Shown here in pieces: positions 47,131-56,932 of a stretch of 64,000 nucleotides of DNA. The notes beneath the pieces were generated by a model, which searched no databases, was not told the origin of the DNA, and worked only from the letters and a program-made list of their open reading frames with translations. The DNA comes from Burkholderia pyrrocinia. GTDB lineage: Bacteria > Pseudomonadota > Gammaproteobacteria > Burkholderiales > Burkholderiaceae. A program made the translations under genes and the position numbers. The stretch's first letter is position 1. The number at the start of each line of letters is the position of its first letter. Location: positions 992,001 through 1,056,000 of the forward strand of contig NZ_CP024902.1 of the NCBI RefSeq assembly GCF_003330765.1, read 5' to 3'.

Positions 47131-48666
47131 ATGAAGCTGAGCTACAAGATTCCCCTCGCATTCGCCGTCGCGCTGCTGCTGATGTTCTGTGGCGCGCTGT
47201 ACGGTATCCACATCCTCAATCGGTCGATCGATACGTTCGCCGAAGACGTGCAGACGAACGTCGGCGACGAGCGGCTCGTGTCGGCCACGCTCGTGCAGTT
47301 CAAGCTGCAAGTGCAGGAATGGAAGGACACGCTGTTGCGCGGCAAGCAACCCGACAAGCTCGACCACTACTGGCAGGCGTTCCAGACGCGCGAGCGTACG
47401 GTCGATTCGCTCGCCGCACAGCTCGTTCATCAGTTGCCGCCCGGCGAGAGCCGCTCGCTCGTCGAGCAGTTCATGCGCGCACACACGGCGATGGGCGATG
47501 GTTACCGGCGTGGCTTCGACGCGTTCAAGGCAGCCGGCTTCGAGCCGTCGGCCGGCGATGCCGCCGTGGCGGGCGTCGATCGCGAACCCGCGGCGCTGCT
47601 GGAGCGGGCGGCGAAGTCGATCGCCGACGAGAGCGCCGCCGTGTCGGCGCAGGCGAGCCGCGACGCGCAGCGCGCGACTATCGCGAGCCTCGCGCTGATG
47701 CTGGTCGTGCTCGGCGTTGCGATGGTCGGCGCATTCCTGTTCAGCCGCGCGATCCTGCGTCCGCTCGACCGTGCGGTTGCGTGCGCGCAGGCCGTCGCCG
47801 AAGGCGACCTGACACGCGACGTCGACGCGGCCGGCCGAGACGAGATCGCCGATCTGCTGCGCGCGTTGCAGACGATGCAGACGAGCCTGTCGGGCGTCGT
47901 GCTCGAGGTGCGTACGCATGCCGAAGCCGTCGCGACGGCGAGCGCGCAGATCGCGTCGGGCAATCACGATCTGTCGTCGCGCACCGAGGCGCAGGCTGCA
48001 TCGCTCGAGGAGACGGCTGCCAGCATGACCGAACTGACCGGCATCGTGCGCCAGTCGGCCGAGCATGCGCAGCACGCGGCGCAACTCGCGCGTGACGCGT
48101 CGAATATTGCGACCGCGGGCGGCGGCGTGATGACGGACGCCGTCGACACGATGAACGGCATCGCAGACAGCGCGGCGAAGGTCGGCGAGATCATTGCGGT
48201 GATCGACGGCATCGCGTTCCAGACCAACATCCTCGCGCTCAACGCGGCGGTCGAGGCTGCGCGTGCGGGCGAACAGGGGCGCGGCTTCGCGGTCGTCGCG
48301 GCGGAAGTGCGCACGCTCGCGCAGCGCAGCGCCGCCGCCGCGAAGGAGATCAAGGGGCTGATCGAGCAATCGACCCAGCGGGTCGACGAGGGCGCCGTGC
48401 TGATCGGCCGCGCGGGCGAATCGATTCACGAGATCGTGGGCGCGGTGCAGCGGGTCACGACGATCGTCGGCGAGATCTCGTCCGCGTCGCAGGAGCAGAG
48501 CGGCGGCATCCAGCAGGTGAACATCGCAGTCACGCAGATGGACGAAGCGACGCAGCGCAACGCGGCGCTTGTCGAGCAGGCATCGGCCGCGACGCAGGCG
48601 CTGGCCGAGCAGGCGAGCGCGCTGCGGCACGCAGTGGCCGTGTTCAGGCTGCCGGAAATGGCGTAA
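47131..48666 (+). CDS. methyl-accepting chemotaxis protein
   Basis: A 511-aa chemoreceptor. TM1 about residues 7-29, periplasmic four-helix sensor ~30-188, TM2 ~190-210 ([20 protein letters not shown]), HAMP ~210-265 ([20 protein letters not shown]), then the signalling coiled coil with the hairpin tip [20 protein letters not shown] and [20 protein letters not shown]. No CheR-binding pentapeptide at the C-terminus. Ligand unknown. It is a lone receptor gene, without che genes nearby. Confidence 0.93.
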   Translation: MKLSYKIPLAFAVALLLMFCGALYGIHILNRSIDTFAEDVQTNVGDERLVSATLVQFKLQVQEWKDTLLRGKQPDKLDHYWQAFQTRERTVDSLAAQLVHQLPPGESRSLVEQFMRAHTAMGDGYRRGFDAFKAAGFEPSAGDAAVAGVDREPAALLERAAKSIADESAAVSAQASRDAQRATIASLALMLVVLGVAMVGAFLFSRAILRPLDRAVACAQAVAEGDLTRDVDAAGRDEIADLLRALQTMQTSLSGVVLEVRTHAEAVATASAQIASGNHDLSSRTEAQAASLEETAASMTELTGIVRQSAEHAQHAAQLARDASNIATAGGGVMTDAVDTMNGIADSAAKVGEIIAVIDGIAFQTNILALNAAVEAARAGEQGRGFAVVAAEVRTLAQRSAAAAKEIKGLIEQSTQRVDEGAVLIGRAGESIHEIVGAVQRVTTIVGEISSASQEQSGGIQQVNIAVTQMDEATQRNAALVEQASAATQALAEQASALRHAVAVFRLPEMA

Positions 48667-48780
48667 CGGCGGTGCCGTCGCGCCGGATGTCGACGGAGCA
48701 GGGTGTCGGTGTGGCGGTGCCGTTCAGCGGCGCGCGACGTGGCGAGCCCGCACCGTTCCACGCGAGCCCGTCCCCCGCGA

Positions 48781-49941
48781 TCACGCCGCGGCCGGATACT
48801 GCGCAAGCACCCTGGCGCGGATCGACGGCTTGATGTTCGATTGCACCATGTCGCCGCCATAGTGCGCGACGACGCGCGGATTCATCACGCGATACCAGAG
48901 CGGCGGCACGTACGCGAACAGGATCATCGTCGCGTAGCCGGCCGGCAGTTGCGGCGAATCGTCGAAGTGGCGCAGCGCCTGGTACGAGCGCGTCGGATTC
49001 GCGTGATGATCGGCGTGCCGCTGCAACTGGTACAGGAACAGGTTGGTGACGACGTGATTGCTGTTCCACGAATGCTGCGGCGTGCAGCGCTCGTAACGGC
49101 CGCTCGGCAGCTTGCGGCGGCCGAGCCCGTAGTGCTCGACGTAGTTCACGACTTCGAGCAGCGACGCGCCGTAGGCGGCCTGGATCACGAGAAACGGGAT
49201 CACCGCCTTGCCGGCCATCGCGATCGCGATACCCCACACGACGACGGTCATCGCCCATGCGTGCAGCACCTCGTTGCGCCAGGTCCACGGCGAATGCCCG
49301 AGACGTTCGAGGCGTGCCTTTTCGAGCCGCCAGGCCGAGCGGATGCTGCCGGTCACGGTGCGCGGCAGGAACGCCCAGAACGACTCGCCATAGCGCGCGC
49401 TCGCCGGATCCTCGGCCGTCGCGACGCGCACGTGGTGACCGCGGTTGTGCTCGACGTAGAAGTGGCCGTACGCGACCGGCGCGAGCGTGATCTTCGCGAG
49501 CCAGCGCTCGAAACGGTTCGTCTTGTGCCCGAGCTCGTGCGCGGTATTGATCGAGATGCCTGTCGCCGCGCCGAGCGACAGCGCGAAGCCGACGTAGTCG
49601 TACCATGCGAGCGCATGCGTGCCGATGATCCACACGCACGCGAAGAACGCGACGTATTCGACGAGGGTCGCGAGATAGACGATGAACCGGTAATAGCGCT
49701 CCCGTTCGAGGTGCGGCACGACGGCATCGGGCGGATTGTCGCGATCGTCGCCGATCAGCGTGTCGAGGATCGGGATCACGCCGAATGCGAACAGCGGACC
49801 GAACCACCAGAACACGTGAAGGCCCGTCGACAGCGCGAGCTGGGCTGCGAGGATCGGCAGCGTGATCGTCAGCGCGCCGAGCAGCCACAGGTAACGCTTG
49901 CCATCCGACCAGCCTGACGCCGCTTCGTCGTTCATTGCCAT
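48781..49941 (-). CDS. alkB: alkane 1-monooxygenase AlkB
   Basis: A 386-aa integral-membrane di-iron hydroxylase that oxidises medium-chain n-alkanes to 1-alkanols. ATG 49941 (MAMNDEAASG) sits 6 bp after GGAGG. All histidine boxes are present: HELGHK, EHNRGHHV, LQRHADHH, plus the AlkB-specific NYVEHYGLGRRKL. About six membrane helices. Needs rubredoxin and rubredoxin reductase, neither of which is encoded nearby. A predicted promoter lies ~120 bp upstream. No AraC regulator adjoins, unlike several known alkB loci. Confidence 0.95.
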   Translation of the reverse strand: MAMNDEAASGWSDGKRYLWLLGALTITLPILAAQLALSTGLHVFWWFGPLFAFGVIPILDTLIGDDRDNPPDAVVPHLERERYYRFIVYLATLVEYVAFFACVWIIGTHALAWYDYVGFALSLGAATGISINTAHELGHKTNRFERWLAKITLAPVAYGHFYVEHNRGHHVRVATAEDPASARYGESFWAFLPRTVTGSIRSAWRLEKARLERLGHSPWTWRNEVLHAWAMTVVVWGIAIAMAGKAVIPFLVIQAAYGASLLEVVNYVEHYGLGRRKLPSGRYERCTPQHSWNSNHVVTNLFLYQLQRHADHHANPTRSYQALRHFDDSPQLPAGYATMILFAYVPPLWYRVMNPRVVAHYGGDMVQSNIKPSIRARVLAQYPAAA

Positions 49942-50044
49942 TGTCTGCCTCCAGTTGCAGCTGGCCGGCTCGGTGCGTTGGCGCCCGGGGCGACCGCATG
50001 CATGGTTGTTCGAATCCTCGCTGGTCCGCGACGCGCGCGGTGGC

Positions 50045-50098
50045 ACCGGATCGTGGTCCGGTTCTGCCTGTTATACGACCCGCACGCGCGCTTTCCAA
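50045..50098 (-). promoter_or_regulatory. candidate alkB promoter with overlapping dyad
   Basis: On the minus strand TTGGAA (50098-50093), 17 bp, TATAAC (50075-50070). The predicted start falls at the edge of an inverted repeat ACCGGA-N6-TCCGGT (50045-50062), a possible operator or 5' hairpin. The remaining ~530 bp of the alkB-GNAT gap (to 50628) shows no credible gene. Confidence 0.5.
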
Positions 50099-50628
50099 AC
50101 TCCGGCGCTAGGCGTGAAACTCCAAACGGAGGGCCGCATGCCACGCATGCCGGGAAGGGCGGGTGCGCGCTGATTGAAACATGCGGGCGAGGCGAGATCG
50201 GCCCGCGCGATCCGTGTACTTGTCAGACGAATGCCGCCGCGTGATGCGCGCGGGTATCGGCTCCGCGGGCTCGCAACGAATGTTGCGTCGCAATAAGCGG
50301 GGCAGGCGGGTATCGGAGGGGCACGTTTTTCGGTCACATATATTACGGATCATTACGGCGTCCCGGACGAAATGCGAAGCGGCCAGAAACGCGCCCGCCG
50401 CGCATCGCAAGGCGAACGGTGCGAGGCGTCGAACGAGGAGGCCGCGGCCGTCGTCCGACGGTACGCATTGATGCGGCGATGCTGCACCTGCACACCGGTT
50501 GGCGCACGCCGCCGCGGGCGGTGCCTGCCGTCTTTCGATTCGCGCCGCCATTTGAAAATAACGATTTGACTCATGCCCCGCTTTCGGTTGAAGCTAGTAG
50601 CTTGCTGTCCGAAGGGGGCTGTGCCTGC

Positions 50629-51141
50629 ATGAGTTCGACCTTGACCGTTCGTCGTATCGCTGCCGACCAGGGCGGCGTGTATCGCGAACTCCGCGCTGCA
50701 TCGCTGCGTGAGCCCTACGCGCCCGGCGAAGCGCCGGAGGCCGAATTGCTGAACGTCGAATCTGACGCAGCGTCGGTCATTGCCGCGCAGCGCGCCGTGT
50801 CCGACGAGTCGACGACTTTCCTGCTGTATACCGAAGGCCATCCGGCCGGCATGATCGGCGCGTATTTCGACAACACGCCCGAACGGCGCGCGTTCGTTAG
50901 CGAGCTGTGGGTCGCGCATGCGGTGCGCCATCTGCGCGGCGGCGTGCTGCTGCTCGAGACGGCCACCGCATGGCTCGCCGAGCGCGGCGCCCAGGATGTC
51001 TATGCATGGATCGCCGATGCGAACCGCAACGCGATCCGTTTCTACGAGCGCGCGGGTTTCGGCAACACCGGCGAACACGCGCCGATCGCGCGGATGCCCG
51101 GCGCGATGAAATCGCTGTTCGTGTCGCAGGTGATGCACTGA
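50629..51141 (+). CDS. GNAT-family N-acetyltransferase
   Basis: A 170-aa acetyltransferase. ATG 50629 (MSSTLTVRRIAADQGGVYRE) lies behind GAAGGGGG. The acetyl-CoA region reads VSELWVAHAVRHLRGGVLLL (in place of the usual Q/R-x-x-G-x-G/A loop, here RHLRGG), and the C-terminal part is DANRNAIRFYERAGFGNTGE. Substrate unknown. Divergent from alkB over a long gap. Confidence 0.85.
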   Translation: MSSTLTVRRIAADQGGVYRELRAASLREPYAPGEAPEAELLNVESDAASVIAAQRAVSDESTTFLLYTEGHPAGMIGAYFDNTPERRAFVSELWVAHAVRHLRGGVLLLETATAWLAERGAQDVYAWIADANRNAIRFYERAGFGNTGEHAPIARMPGAMKSLFVSQVMH

Positions 51142-51310
51142 CGCGACGTCAAAACACGGGCCGCGCGGCGCGATGAAGGTCCGGTCGCCCGCTTGCCTGC
51201 CCGCCTGCCGGTTGCGCGCCCGCCCGGGCCGTCGCAACCCGGCGTCCCAAAAATAATGGCCGCGCGCGTGGACGCCTGTAAAATACGCAAAAAATTTTTG
51301 CAGAGTGTCC

Positions 51311-52090
51311 ATGTCGCTTAAAAAATCGCCATTCTTCGAGCTGCGCAGCGGATCGGTCGATACGTTGCTGTTCACCGTGAAGACGACCGATCTCGACGCG
51401 TTGCGTGCCGAACTGGTCAAGCGCTTCGAAGCGACTCCCGAGTTTTTCGCCGACGATGTCGTCGCGATCGACGTCCGCCGCCTGGCTGACGGCGAACGCG
51501 TCGCGCTCGCGGACATCCGGCAGATGCTGAACGACGTGCGGATGCGCCCGGTGGGCGTCGTCGCGTTGGCAACGCAGGGCTGGGCGGGGGAAGCCGGCCT
51601 GCCGTTGCTCGAGGCGCGCGATCGCCGCGCGCCTGCCGCGAAACCGGCCGAGGGCGCGGACGCGTCGCCCATCGCCGAGGCTGTCGTCGCTGCGGCAGCC
51701 GAAGTGGCGCCCGAACAGGTGTCCGAGCCGGCGCCGGCGTCGCTCCAGGCGGGCGGCCAGACGCTCGTGATCGACCGGCCGTTGCGTTCGGGGCAGCAGG
51801 TTTACGCGAAAGGAGACCTCGTGGTGCTCGCGCCGGTCAGCCACGGCGCGGAGATCATCGCGGAAGGCAATATCCACATCTACGCGCCGTTGCGCGGCCG
51901 CGCACTCGCGGGCGTGCACGGCAATCACGACGCGCGCATTTTCTGCACGTGTCTCGAACCGGAACTGATTTCAATCGCGGGTATCTATCGAACAACCGAG
52001 AACCCGTTGCCCGCCGAAGTACTGGGCAAATCGGTGCAGATCCGGCTCGAAGGGGAAAAACTGATGATCGAACCGCTGCGCCTGACGTGA
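51311..52090 (+). CDS. minC: septum site-determining protein MinC
   Basis: A 259-aa FtsZ-polymerisation inhibitor. ATG 51311 is used; GTG 51305 is two codons upstream. N-terminal FtsZ-binding domain ~1-105 ([20 protein letters not shown]), an Ala/Pro/Glu-rich linker (~105-155), and the C-terminal beta-helix that binds MinD ([20 protein letters not shown], then [14 protein letters not shown]). First gene of minCDE; TAAAAT at 51279 may be its -10 box. Confidence 0.95.
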   Translation: MSLKKSPFFELRSGSVDTLLFTVKTTDLDALRAELVKRFEATPEFFADDVVAIDVRRLADGERVALADIRQMLNDVRMRPVGVVALATQGWAGEAGLPLLEARDRRAPAAKPAEGADASPIAEAVVAAAAEVAPEQVSEPAPASLQAGGQTLVIDRPLRSGQQVYAKGDLVVLAPVSHGAEIIAEGNIHIYAPLRGRALAGVHGNHDARIFCTCLEPELISIAGIYRTTENPLPAEVLGKSVQIRLEGEKLMIEPLRLT

Positions 52091-52149
52091 AGCACGCGGC
52101 GTTCACCGGATCGATCGGCTCTCATTGACGAACACAGGGTATAGGGTAA

Positions 52150-52965
52150 ATGGCAAAAATCATTGTGGTGACTTCGGGCAAGGGCGGCGTGGGCAAGACG
52201 ACGACGAGCGCCAGCTTCGCGTCCGGTATCGCGCTGCGCGGCCACAAGACGGCCGTGATCGACTTCGACGTCGGCCTGCGCAACCTCGATCTGATCATGG
52301 GCTGCGAGCGCCGCGTCGTGTATGACCTCGTCAACGTGATCCAGGGCGAAGCGAACCTGAACCAGGCGCTGATCAAGGACAAGAAGTGCGAGAACCTGTT
52401 CATCCTGCCCGCGTCGCAGACCCGCGACAAGGATGCGCTGACGCGCGACGGCGTCGAGAAGGTGCTGAACGACCTCGTCGCGATGGACTTCGAATACATC
52501 ATTTGCGATTCGCCCGCAGGGATTGAGGCAGGCGCGCTGCACGCGATGTACTTCGCGGACGAAGCGCTGATCGTCACGAACCCGGAAGTGTCGTCGGTGC
52601 GTGACTCGGACCGCATTCTCGGCATCCTGTCGTCGAAGACGAAGCGCGGGACCGAAGGCAAGGAGCCGATCAAGGAACACCTGCTGATCACGCGCTACAG
52701 CCCGAAGCGCGTGAGCGAAGGCGAGATGCTGTCGCTGGAAGACATCAGCGAGATCCTGCGCATCAAGCTGATCGGTGTGGTGCCCGAGTCGGAGGCCGTG
52801 CTGCACGCCTCGAACCAGGGCCTGCCGGCCGTGCACCTCGATGGCACCGACGTCGCCGAAGCGTACAAGGACATCGTCGAACGCTTCCTCGGCGAAGACA
52901 AGCCGCTGCGTTTCACCGAATACCAGAAGCCGGGCCTGCTGCAGCGCCTCTTCGGCAGCAAGTAA
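52150..52965 (+). CDS. minD: septum site-determining protein MinD
   Basis: A 271-aa membrane-cycling ATPase. Deviant Walker A VTSGKGGVGKTTTSASFASG at the N-terminus, with DFDVGLRNLDLIMGCE and CDSPAGIEAGALHAMYFADE. The C-terminal amphipathic membrane-targeting helix is PGLLQRLFGSK. Carries MinC to the pole and is displaced by MinE. Confidence 0.97.
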   Translation: MAKIIVVTSGKGGVGKTTTSASFASGIALRGHKTAVIDFDVGLRNLDLIMGCERRVVYDLVNVIQGEANLNQALIKDKKCENLFILPASQTRDKDALTRDGVEKVLNDLVAMDFEYIICDSPAGIEAGALHAMYFADEALIVTNPEVSSVRDSDRILGILSSKTKRGTEGKEPIKEHLLITRYSPKRVSEGEMLSLEDISEILRIKLIGVVPESEAVLHASNQGLPAVHLDGTDVAEAYKDIVERFLGEDKPLRFTEYQKPGLLQRLFGSK

Positions 52966-52977
52966 CGGAGGCCGCCC

Positions 52978-53232
52978 ATGTCCATCCTTTCGTTTCTCCT
53001 CGGCGAGAAGAAGAAGTCCGCATCGGTCGCGAAGGAGCGCCTGCAGCTCATCATCGCGCACGAGCGGGTCGGCGGCCGTCCGCCGGCCGATTACCTGCCG
53101 GCGCTGCAGAAGGAGCTGGTCGCGGTCATCTCGAAGTATGTCCGTATTTCGAACGATGACATCCGCGTGAGCCTCGAGCGCCAGGACGATCTCGAAGTCC
53201 TCGAAGTGAAGATCGAGATCCCGCAAGCCTGA
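52978..53232 (+). CDS. minE: cell-division topological specificity factor MinE
   Basis: An 84-aa protein 12 bp after minD, starting [20 protein letters not shown] (membrane-binding N-terminus). The MinD-stimulating segment is [15 protein letters not shown] and the rest is the dimerisation domain ([20 protein letters not shown]). Completes the oscillator. Confidence 0.97.
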   Translation: MSILSFLLGEKKKSASVAKERLQLIIAHERVGGRPPADYLPALQKELVAVISKYVRISNDDIRVSLERQDDLEVLEVKIEIPQA

Positions 53233-53392
53233 CCCCTGCGGGTGTCCCTCCGCACGGCGGCTTGTGCCGCCGTGCGCGTCTTACGCCCTGTTGCACTTTC
53301 GGGCACGCCGTAACACGGCGTCTGTCGGCCGTAATCGGTTCTCCCGCATTGAACGAATACGCTCGCGTAACTTGTTCAACCAGGAGGGTGTG

Positions 53393-53794
53393 ATGGCTGT
53401 CTCTACCGTTCAACGTCGTATCGTTTCGCTCGCGCTGTTTGCCGCGGGCCTGTCAGCCGTCGTCGCGCCGCTTGCCGCGCGTGCGGACGAGATTCTCGTC
53501 GGCGCGCCCGTGATTGCGCAGCCGGGCCGCGTGGTCATCGCCGAGCCGGTCGCCGTGCGCACCGGGGAAATCGTCGTCGTCGCGCCGAACGCGCCGCCGC
53601 CCGTGCGCTACGAGGTCGTGCCGACCGCGCGGGTGGGCTACGTGTGGGAGCGCGGGCACTGGCGCTGGGATCATGGCCGCTACGTATGGATCGGCGGTCA
53701 CTGGGAAGCCGAGCGCGTCGGCCTGCAATGGGTGCCGGGCCACTGGGACCAGCGCGGTCCGAACTGGTTCTGGACCCGTGGCCACTGGGCATGA
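53393..53794 (+). CDS. exported YXWGXW-repeat-like protein
   Basis: A 133-aa protein. ATG 53393 follows CAGGAGGG. Signal peptide about residues 1-32 (VSLALFAAGLSAVVAPLAAR then ADE). The mature part ends in Trp/His/Gly repeats: YVWERGHWRWDHGRYVWIGG, HWEAERVGLQWVPGHWDQRG, PNWFWTRGHWA, as in short envelope proteins with YXWGXW repeats. Likely periplasmic or outer-membrane associated; function unknown. A tiny lipoprotein ORF follows 13 bp later. Confidence 0.82.
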   Translation: MAVSTVQRRIVSLALFAAGLSAVVAPLAARADEILVGAPVIAQPGRVVIAEPVAVRTGEIVVVAPNAPPPVRYEVVPTARVGYVWERGHWRWDHGRYVWIGGHWEAERVGLQWVPGHWDQRGPNWFWTRGHWA

Positions 53795-53807
53795 TGGAGG
53801 GCGCGTG

Positions 53808-53918
53808 ATGAAAAGAACCGCAATCGCCATCGCGCTCGTCGCGATCACGCTGGCCGGGTGCATCGTCGTGCCGGCGCGCCCTGTCTACTACCGGCCGGCG
53901 CCCGTCGTGATCTACTGA
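53808..53918 (+). CDS. 36-aa predicted lipoprotein
   Basis: MKRTAIAIALVAITLAGCIV gives a signal peptide with lipobox LAGC (Cys18). The mature peptide is only 19 residues, Pro/Tyr/Val-rich (VPARPVYYRPAPVVIY). ATG 53808 follows GGAGGGCG. Co-directional with the YXWGXW-like gene and ending 7 bp inside the convergent ClC gene. It could be a true mini-lipoprotein or the residue of a longer one. Its PVYYRPAP run resembles the PVYYAP repeats of the secreted protein at 13.6 kb. Confidence 0.65.
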   Translation: MKRTAIAIALVAITLAGCIVVPARPVYYRPAPVVIY

Positions 53919-55459
53919 GCGTCGCGCGGGCCGGGCTGCGCCGGGCCGTTCGCGCCGGACGCAACCAGCTCGTCATCGTGCGGCGTCGGCGCGTGTGCCG
54001 CGCTTTCGCCCGCCGCGGCGGCCGGCTCGCCGCTGCCTTCGTCGCGCAACGTGTCGAGCGGATCGGCGGGCGCGGCGGCCGCATCCTGGGGCTCAGTGAC
54101 GCCGGTCGCAGCCGCTGCGCCCGGCGCGGTTGCCGCGGCGTGTTCGGTGGCCGCGACGGGTGGCGCGAGATAGCGCTGCGCGAGCGTTTCGTAGAGCGGC
54201 GGCGCGAAAAAGCGCGACACGCGGCTCGACACCAACGCGGTGGCCATCAGCGAAATCACGAGCGCGTGGCCGTTGATCATCTCCATCACGATCACGAACG
54301 ACGTGATCGGCGACTGCGTGACGGCTGCAAGATAGCCGACCATCGCGAGCGCGATCAGCATCGGCAGGCTCATGTTGCTGAACACCACGTGCAGCAGGTT
54401 GCCGAACCCGGCGCCGATCGACAGCGACGGCGCGAAAATCCCGCCCGGGATGCCCGGCAGGTACGACGCGACCATCGATACCATCTTCAGGAACGGGTAG
54501 AACACCGACAGTTGCTGGCTGCCGTCGAGCAGGCCGCGCGCCTCGGCATAGCCGCTGCCGAATGTCGTGCCGCCGGATACGAGGCCGACGACGGCGATCG
54601 CGAAGCCGCACAGCGCGGCGAACGCGATCGGCCGCTCGCGATACAGGCCCAGCAGTTGCGTGGGCAGCCAGCGTCCCGTGTTGAGCAGCAGCCAGCAGAA
54701 CAGGCCGCCCGCGATGCCCGTCACGATCGCGGTGACCAGCACCGCGAGCGCCAGCAGCTTCGGGAAGTGGGGGCCGGCGTCGATCGTGCCGAAATACGTG
54801 TAGTTGCCGTTCAGGCCGAGCGCGACGACGCCGGCGAGGATGATCGCGGTGATCAGCACGCCGCTTGCGCGTGCGGAGAAGCTGCGGGTCAGTTCCTCGA
54901 TTGCGAACACGATCCCGGCGAGCGGCGTATTGAATGCGGCCGACAGGCCGGCCGCCGCGCCGGCCAGGACGAGCTGGCGTTCGATCTGCGCGTTCGAGCG
55001 CGGGTAGAAGCGCCGCAGGTTGAACATCAGCGCCGCGCCGACCTGCACGGTCGGCCCCTCGCGACCGATCGTGAAGCCGCCCAGGATGCCCAGGAACGAG
55101 ATCAGCACCTTGCCGAACAGGATGCGCAGCGTCAGCAGCCGGGCGCCGAATGCGCTCGGGCGCGCATGCAGCGTCGCGATCACCTGCGGGATGCCGCTGC
55201 CCTCGGCGCCGCGGAAGAACCGGCGCGTGATCCATGCCGACACGGCGGCGATTGCCGGCGTCAGCAGCAGCGGCAGCCACGCGGCGTGATCGCGCATCGC
55301 GCGGAAGGTCTCGTAACCCCAGTCGATCAGCCGCGCGTAGAGCACGGCTGCGAGGCCGACGACGATCGCGCCGAGCCAGAAAACGCCATACTGGCGCCAG
55401 ATTCGCAGTGAGCGGCGGGTGAGGGCGGGAAACAGGGGGGAAAGGGCGGGGCGTGGCAT
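53912..55459 (-). CDS. ClC-family chloride channel/antiporter
   Basis: A 515-aa membrane protein starting MPRPALSPLFPALTRRSLRI. The three ion-pathway motifs are visible: GAEGSGIPQV (GSGIP), GFTIGREGPTVQVGAALMFN (GREGP, gating Glu) and LPGIPGGIFAPSLSIGAGFG (GxFxP). After the ~430-residue channel comes an ~80-residue Ala/Pro/Glu-rich cytosolic tail without CBS domains. The conserved gating Glu fits Cl-/H+ exchange, though channel activity cannot be excluded. Confidence 0.92.
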   Translation of the reverse strand: MPRPALSPLFPALTRRSLRIWRQYGVFWLGAIVVGLAAVLYARLIDWGYETFRAMRDHAAWLPLLLTPAIAAVSAWITRRFFRGAEGSGIPQVIATLHARPSAFGARLLTLRILFGKVLISFLGILGGFTIGREGPTVQVGAALMFNLRRFYPRSNAQIERQLVLAGAAAGLSAAFNTPLAGIVFAIEELTRSFSARASGVLITAIILAGVVALGLNGNYTYFGTIDAGPHFPKLLALAVLVTAIVTGIAGGLFCWLLLNTGRWLPTQLLGLYRERPIAFAALCGFAIAVVGLVSGGTTFGSGYAEARGLLDGSQQLSVFYPFLKMVSMVASYLPGIPGGIFAPSLSIGAGFGNLLHVVFSNMSLPMLIALAMVGYLAAVTQSPITSFVIVMEMINGHALVISLMATALVSSRVSRFFAPPLYETLAQRYLAPPVAATEHAAATAPGAAAATGVTEPQDAAAAPADPLDTLRDEGSGEPAAAAGESAAHAPTPHDDELVASGANGPAQPGPRDAQ

Positions 55460-55606
55460 CGGCGCGGGCCGGAGGGCAAAGAACCGATTATAAAAAGAAC
55501 CGGATGCCGATGGGGAGCGACAAATTTTCACAAAGCAGATACATTTTGTTGCACATGTAATGTTGGTACTAATGCTGGTGCGCCGCAACCGTCGTTAGCA
55601 TGCCAA

Positions 55607-56629
55607 ATGGCTGGTCAATTCCCACACATCGTGAAACGCATCCTTATCGTAAAAGTGACGTCGCTCGGCGACGTCGTCCAGACGCTGCCAGTCGTTGCGG
55701 ACCTGCATCGCGCCTTTCCCGGCGTGACGGTCGACTGGGCTGTGGACGAATCGTGCGCTGAAGTCGTGCGCTGGCATCCGGGCGTGAGCGCCGTTCTATG
55801 CGCGCCGCTGCGCCGGTTCAAGAAACTCCGGAATGCCGGCGACCTGAAGGCGATCTCGGCGTCGATCGGTGCGTTGCGTGCGCACCGCTACGATGCGGTC
55901 ATCGACCTGCACGGCGTCTACAAGAGCGCGATCATTTCGGCGCTGGCGCGCGCCGCGCGCCGCGTCGGCTACCAGACGCAGGATCTTGGCGAAACGGGCG
56001 CACGCTTCGCGTATTCGCATCGCTTCGGCCCGCGGCCGGACTGCGACGCATGGCACGGGATGCGCGTGAGCGCCGGCGAAGCGCTCGGCTACGTGCCCGA
56101 AGGCGTCGCCACGTACGGTATCGTCCCGCCGCAGGACGCGAGCCTGCCGGCTGCCGTGACCGACGGCGCACCGTTCATGCTGCTGTTCCATGCGACGTCC
56201 AATCCCGACAAGAAATGGCCGGCCGACCACTGGGCCGCGCTCGCGACGCAGATGATGGCGCGCGGCGTACGCGTGCTGTTGCCGTGGGGGTCGGCTGCCG
56301 AGCACGACGATGCGCAGGAGATCGCCGCGCGCGCGCCGGGGGCAGTCGTGCTGCCCGCGATGACAGTGCGCGAGCTTGGCGCGGCGCTCGGCCGGGCCGC
56401 GCTCGTGGTGGGGGTCGATACGGGGTTCGTGCACATGGCGCACGCGCTGCAGCGGCCGACCGTGATGATTTTCGTCGCGACGTCGCGCCACCATTGCGGC
56501 ATCGGCGGCGCACCGAATGCATTGTCGATCGGCGAGCCGGGTGCGATGCCGTCCGTCGAGCAGGCGCTGGACGCGATCGATGCGGTCGGCCCCGCCTACG
56601 GCGCACTGCGCGCGCGGCTGTCCGCCTGA
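55607..56629 (+). CDS. waaC: lipopolysaccharide heptosyltransferase I
   Basis: A 340-aa GT9 glycosyltransferase that adds the first L-glycero-D-manno-heptose to Kdo in the LPS inner core. ILIVKVTSLGDVVQTLPVVA and WAVDESCAEVVRWHPGVSAV at the N-terminus, and GAALGRAALVVGVDTGFVHM AHAL near the C-terminus match WaaC. ATG 55607 adds eight residues to the GTG at 55631 (VKRILIV), which aligns better with relatives but has no ribosome site either. No other waa gene adjoins. Confidence 0.9.
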   Translation: MAGQFPHIVKRILIVKVTSLGDVVQTLPVVADLHRAFPGVTVDWAVDESCAEVVRWHPGVSAVLCAPLRRFKKLRNAGDLKAISASIGALRAHRYDAVIDLHGVYKSAIISALARAARRVGYQTQDLGETGARFAYSHRFGPRPDCDAWHGMRVSAGEALGYVPEGVATYGIVPPQDASLPAAVTDGAPFMLLFHATSNPDKKWPADHWAALATQMMARGVRVLLPWGSAAEHDDAQEIAARAPGAVVLPAMTVRELGAALGRAALVVGVDTGFVHMAHALQRPTVMIFVATSRHHCGIGGAPNALSIGEPGAMPSVEQALDAIDAVGPAYGALRARLSA

Positions 56630-56648
56630 CGGCGCGGGGCGGGGCGGT

Positions 56649-56828
56649 TCAGGCGAGCAGCGCCTCGACCGTGATGACGGCGGCGATGGCCGCCAGATTC
56701 GCCAGCAGCGCCTCGAACACGAGGCCGCGCCACGTCTTCGGCCGGAAGCGCAGCGCGAGCAGTAGCGCGCCACCCAGCGCGAGCGCGAGGGTCAGGACGA
56801 GGTCGGCATTACCGAGGTGGATGCTCAT
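56649..56828 (-). CDS. 59-aa two-helix membrane protein
   Basis: Begins MSIHLGNADLVLTLALALGG at ATG 56828, with AAGGAG 8 bp upstream. It reads as two hydrophobic helices (LVLTLALALGGALLLALRF and ALLANLAAIAAVITVEALLA) around a short basic turn (RPKTWRGLVFE). The good ribosome site supports it as a genuine small protein in the waaC-MFS gap, although the same frame is open much further upstream as a shadow of the transporter gene. Function unknown. Confidence 0.6.
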   Translation of the reverse strand: MSIHLGNADLVLTLALALGGALLLALRFRPKTWRGLVFEALLANLAAIAAVITVEALLA

Positions 56829-56932
56829 GGCGGCGGCTCCTTCGAGGAGGGATCCCGGGAGCGCGCAGCGGCGCGCCCAGGATCGAGTATAGGCAGAGCC
56901 GGCCGCCGCACAACCCGGGGCGCCCCGGAGTC

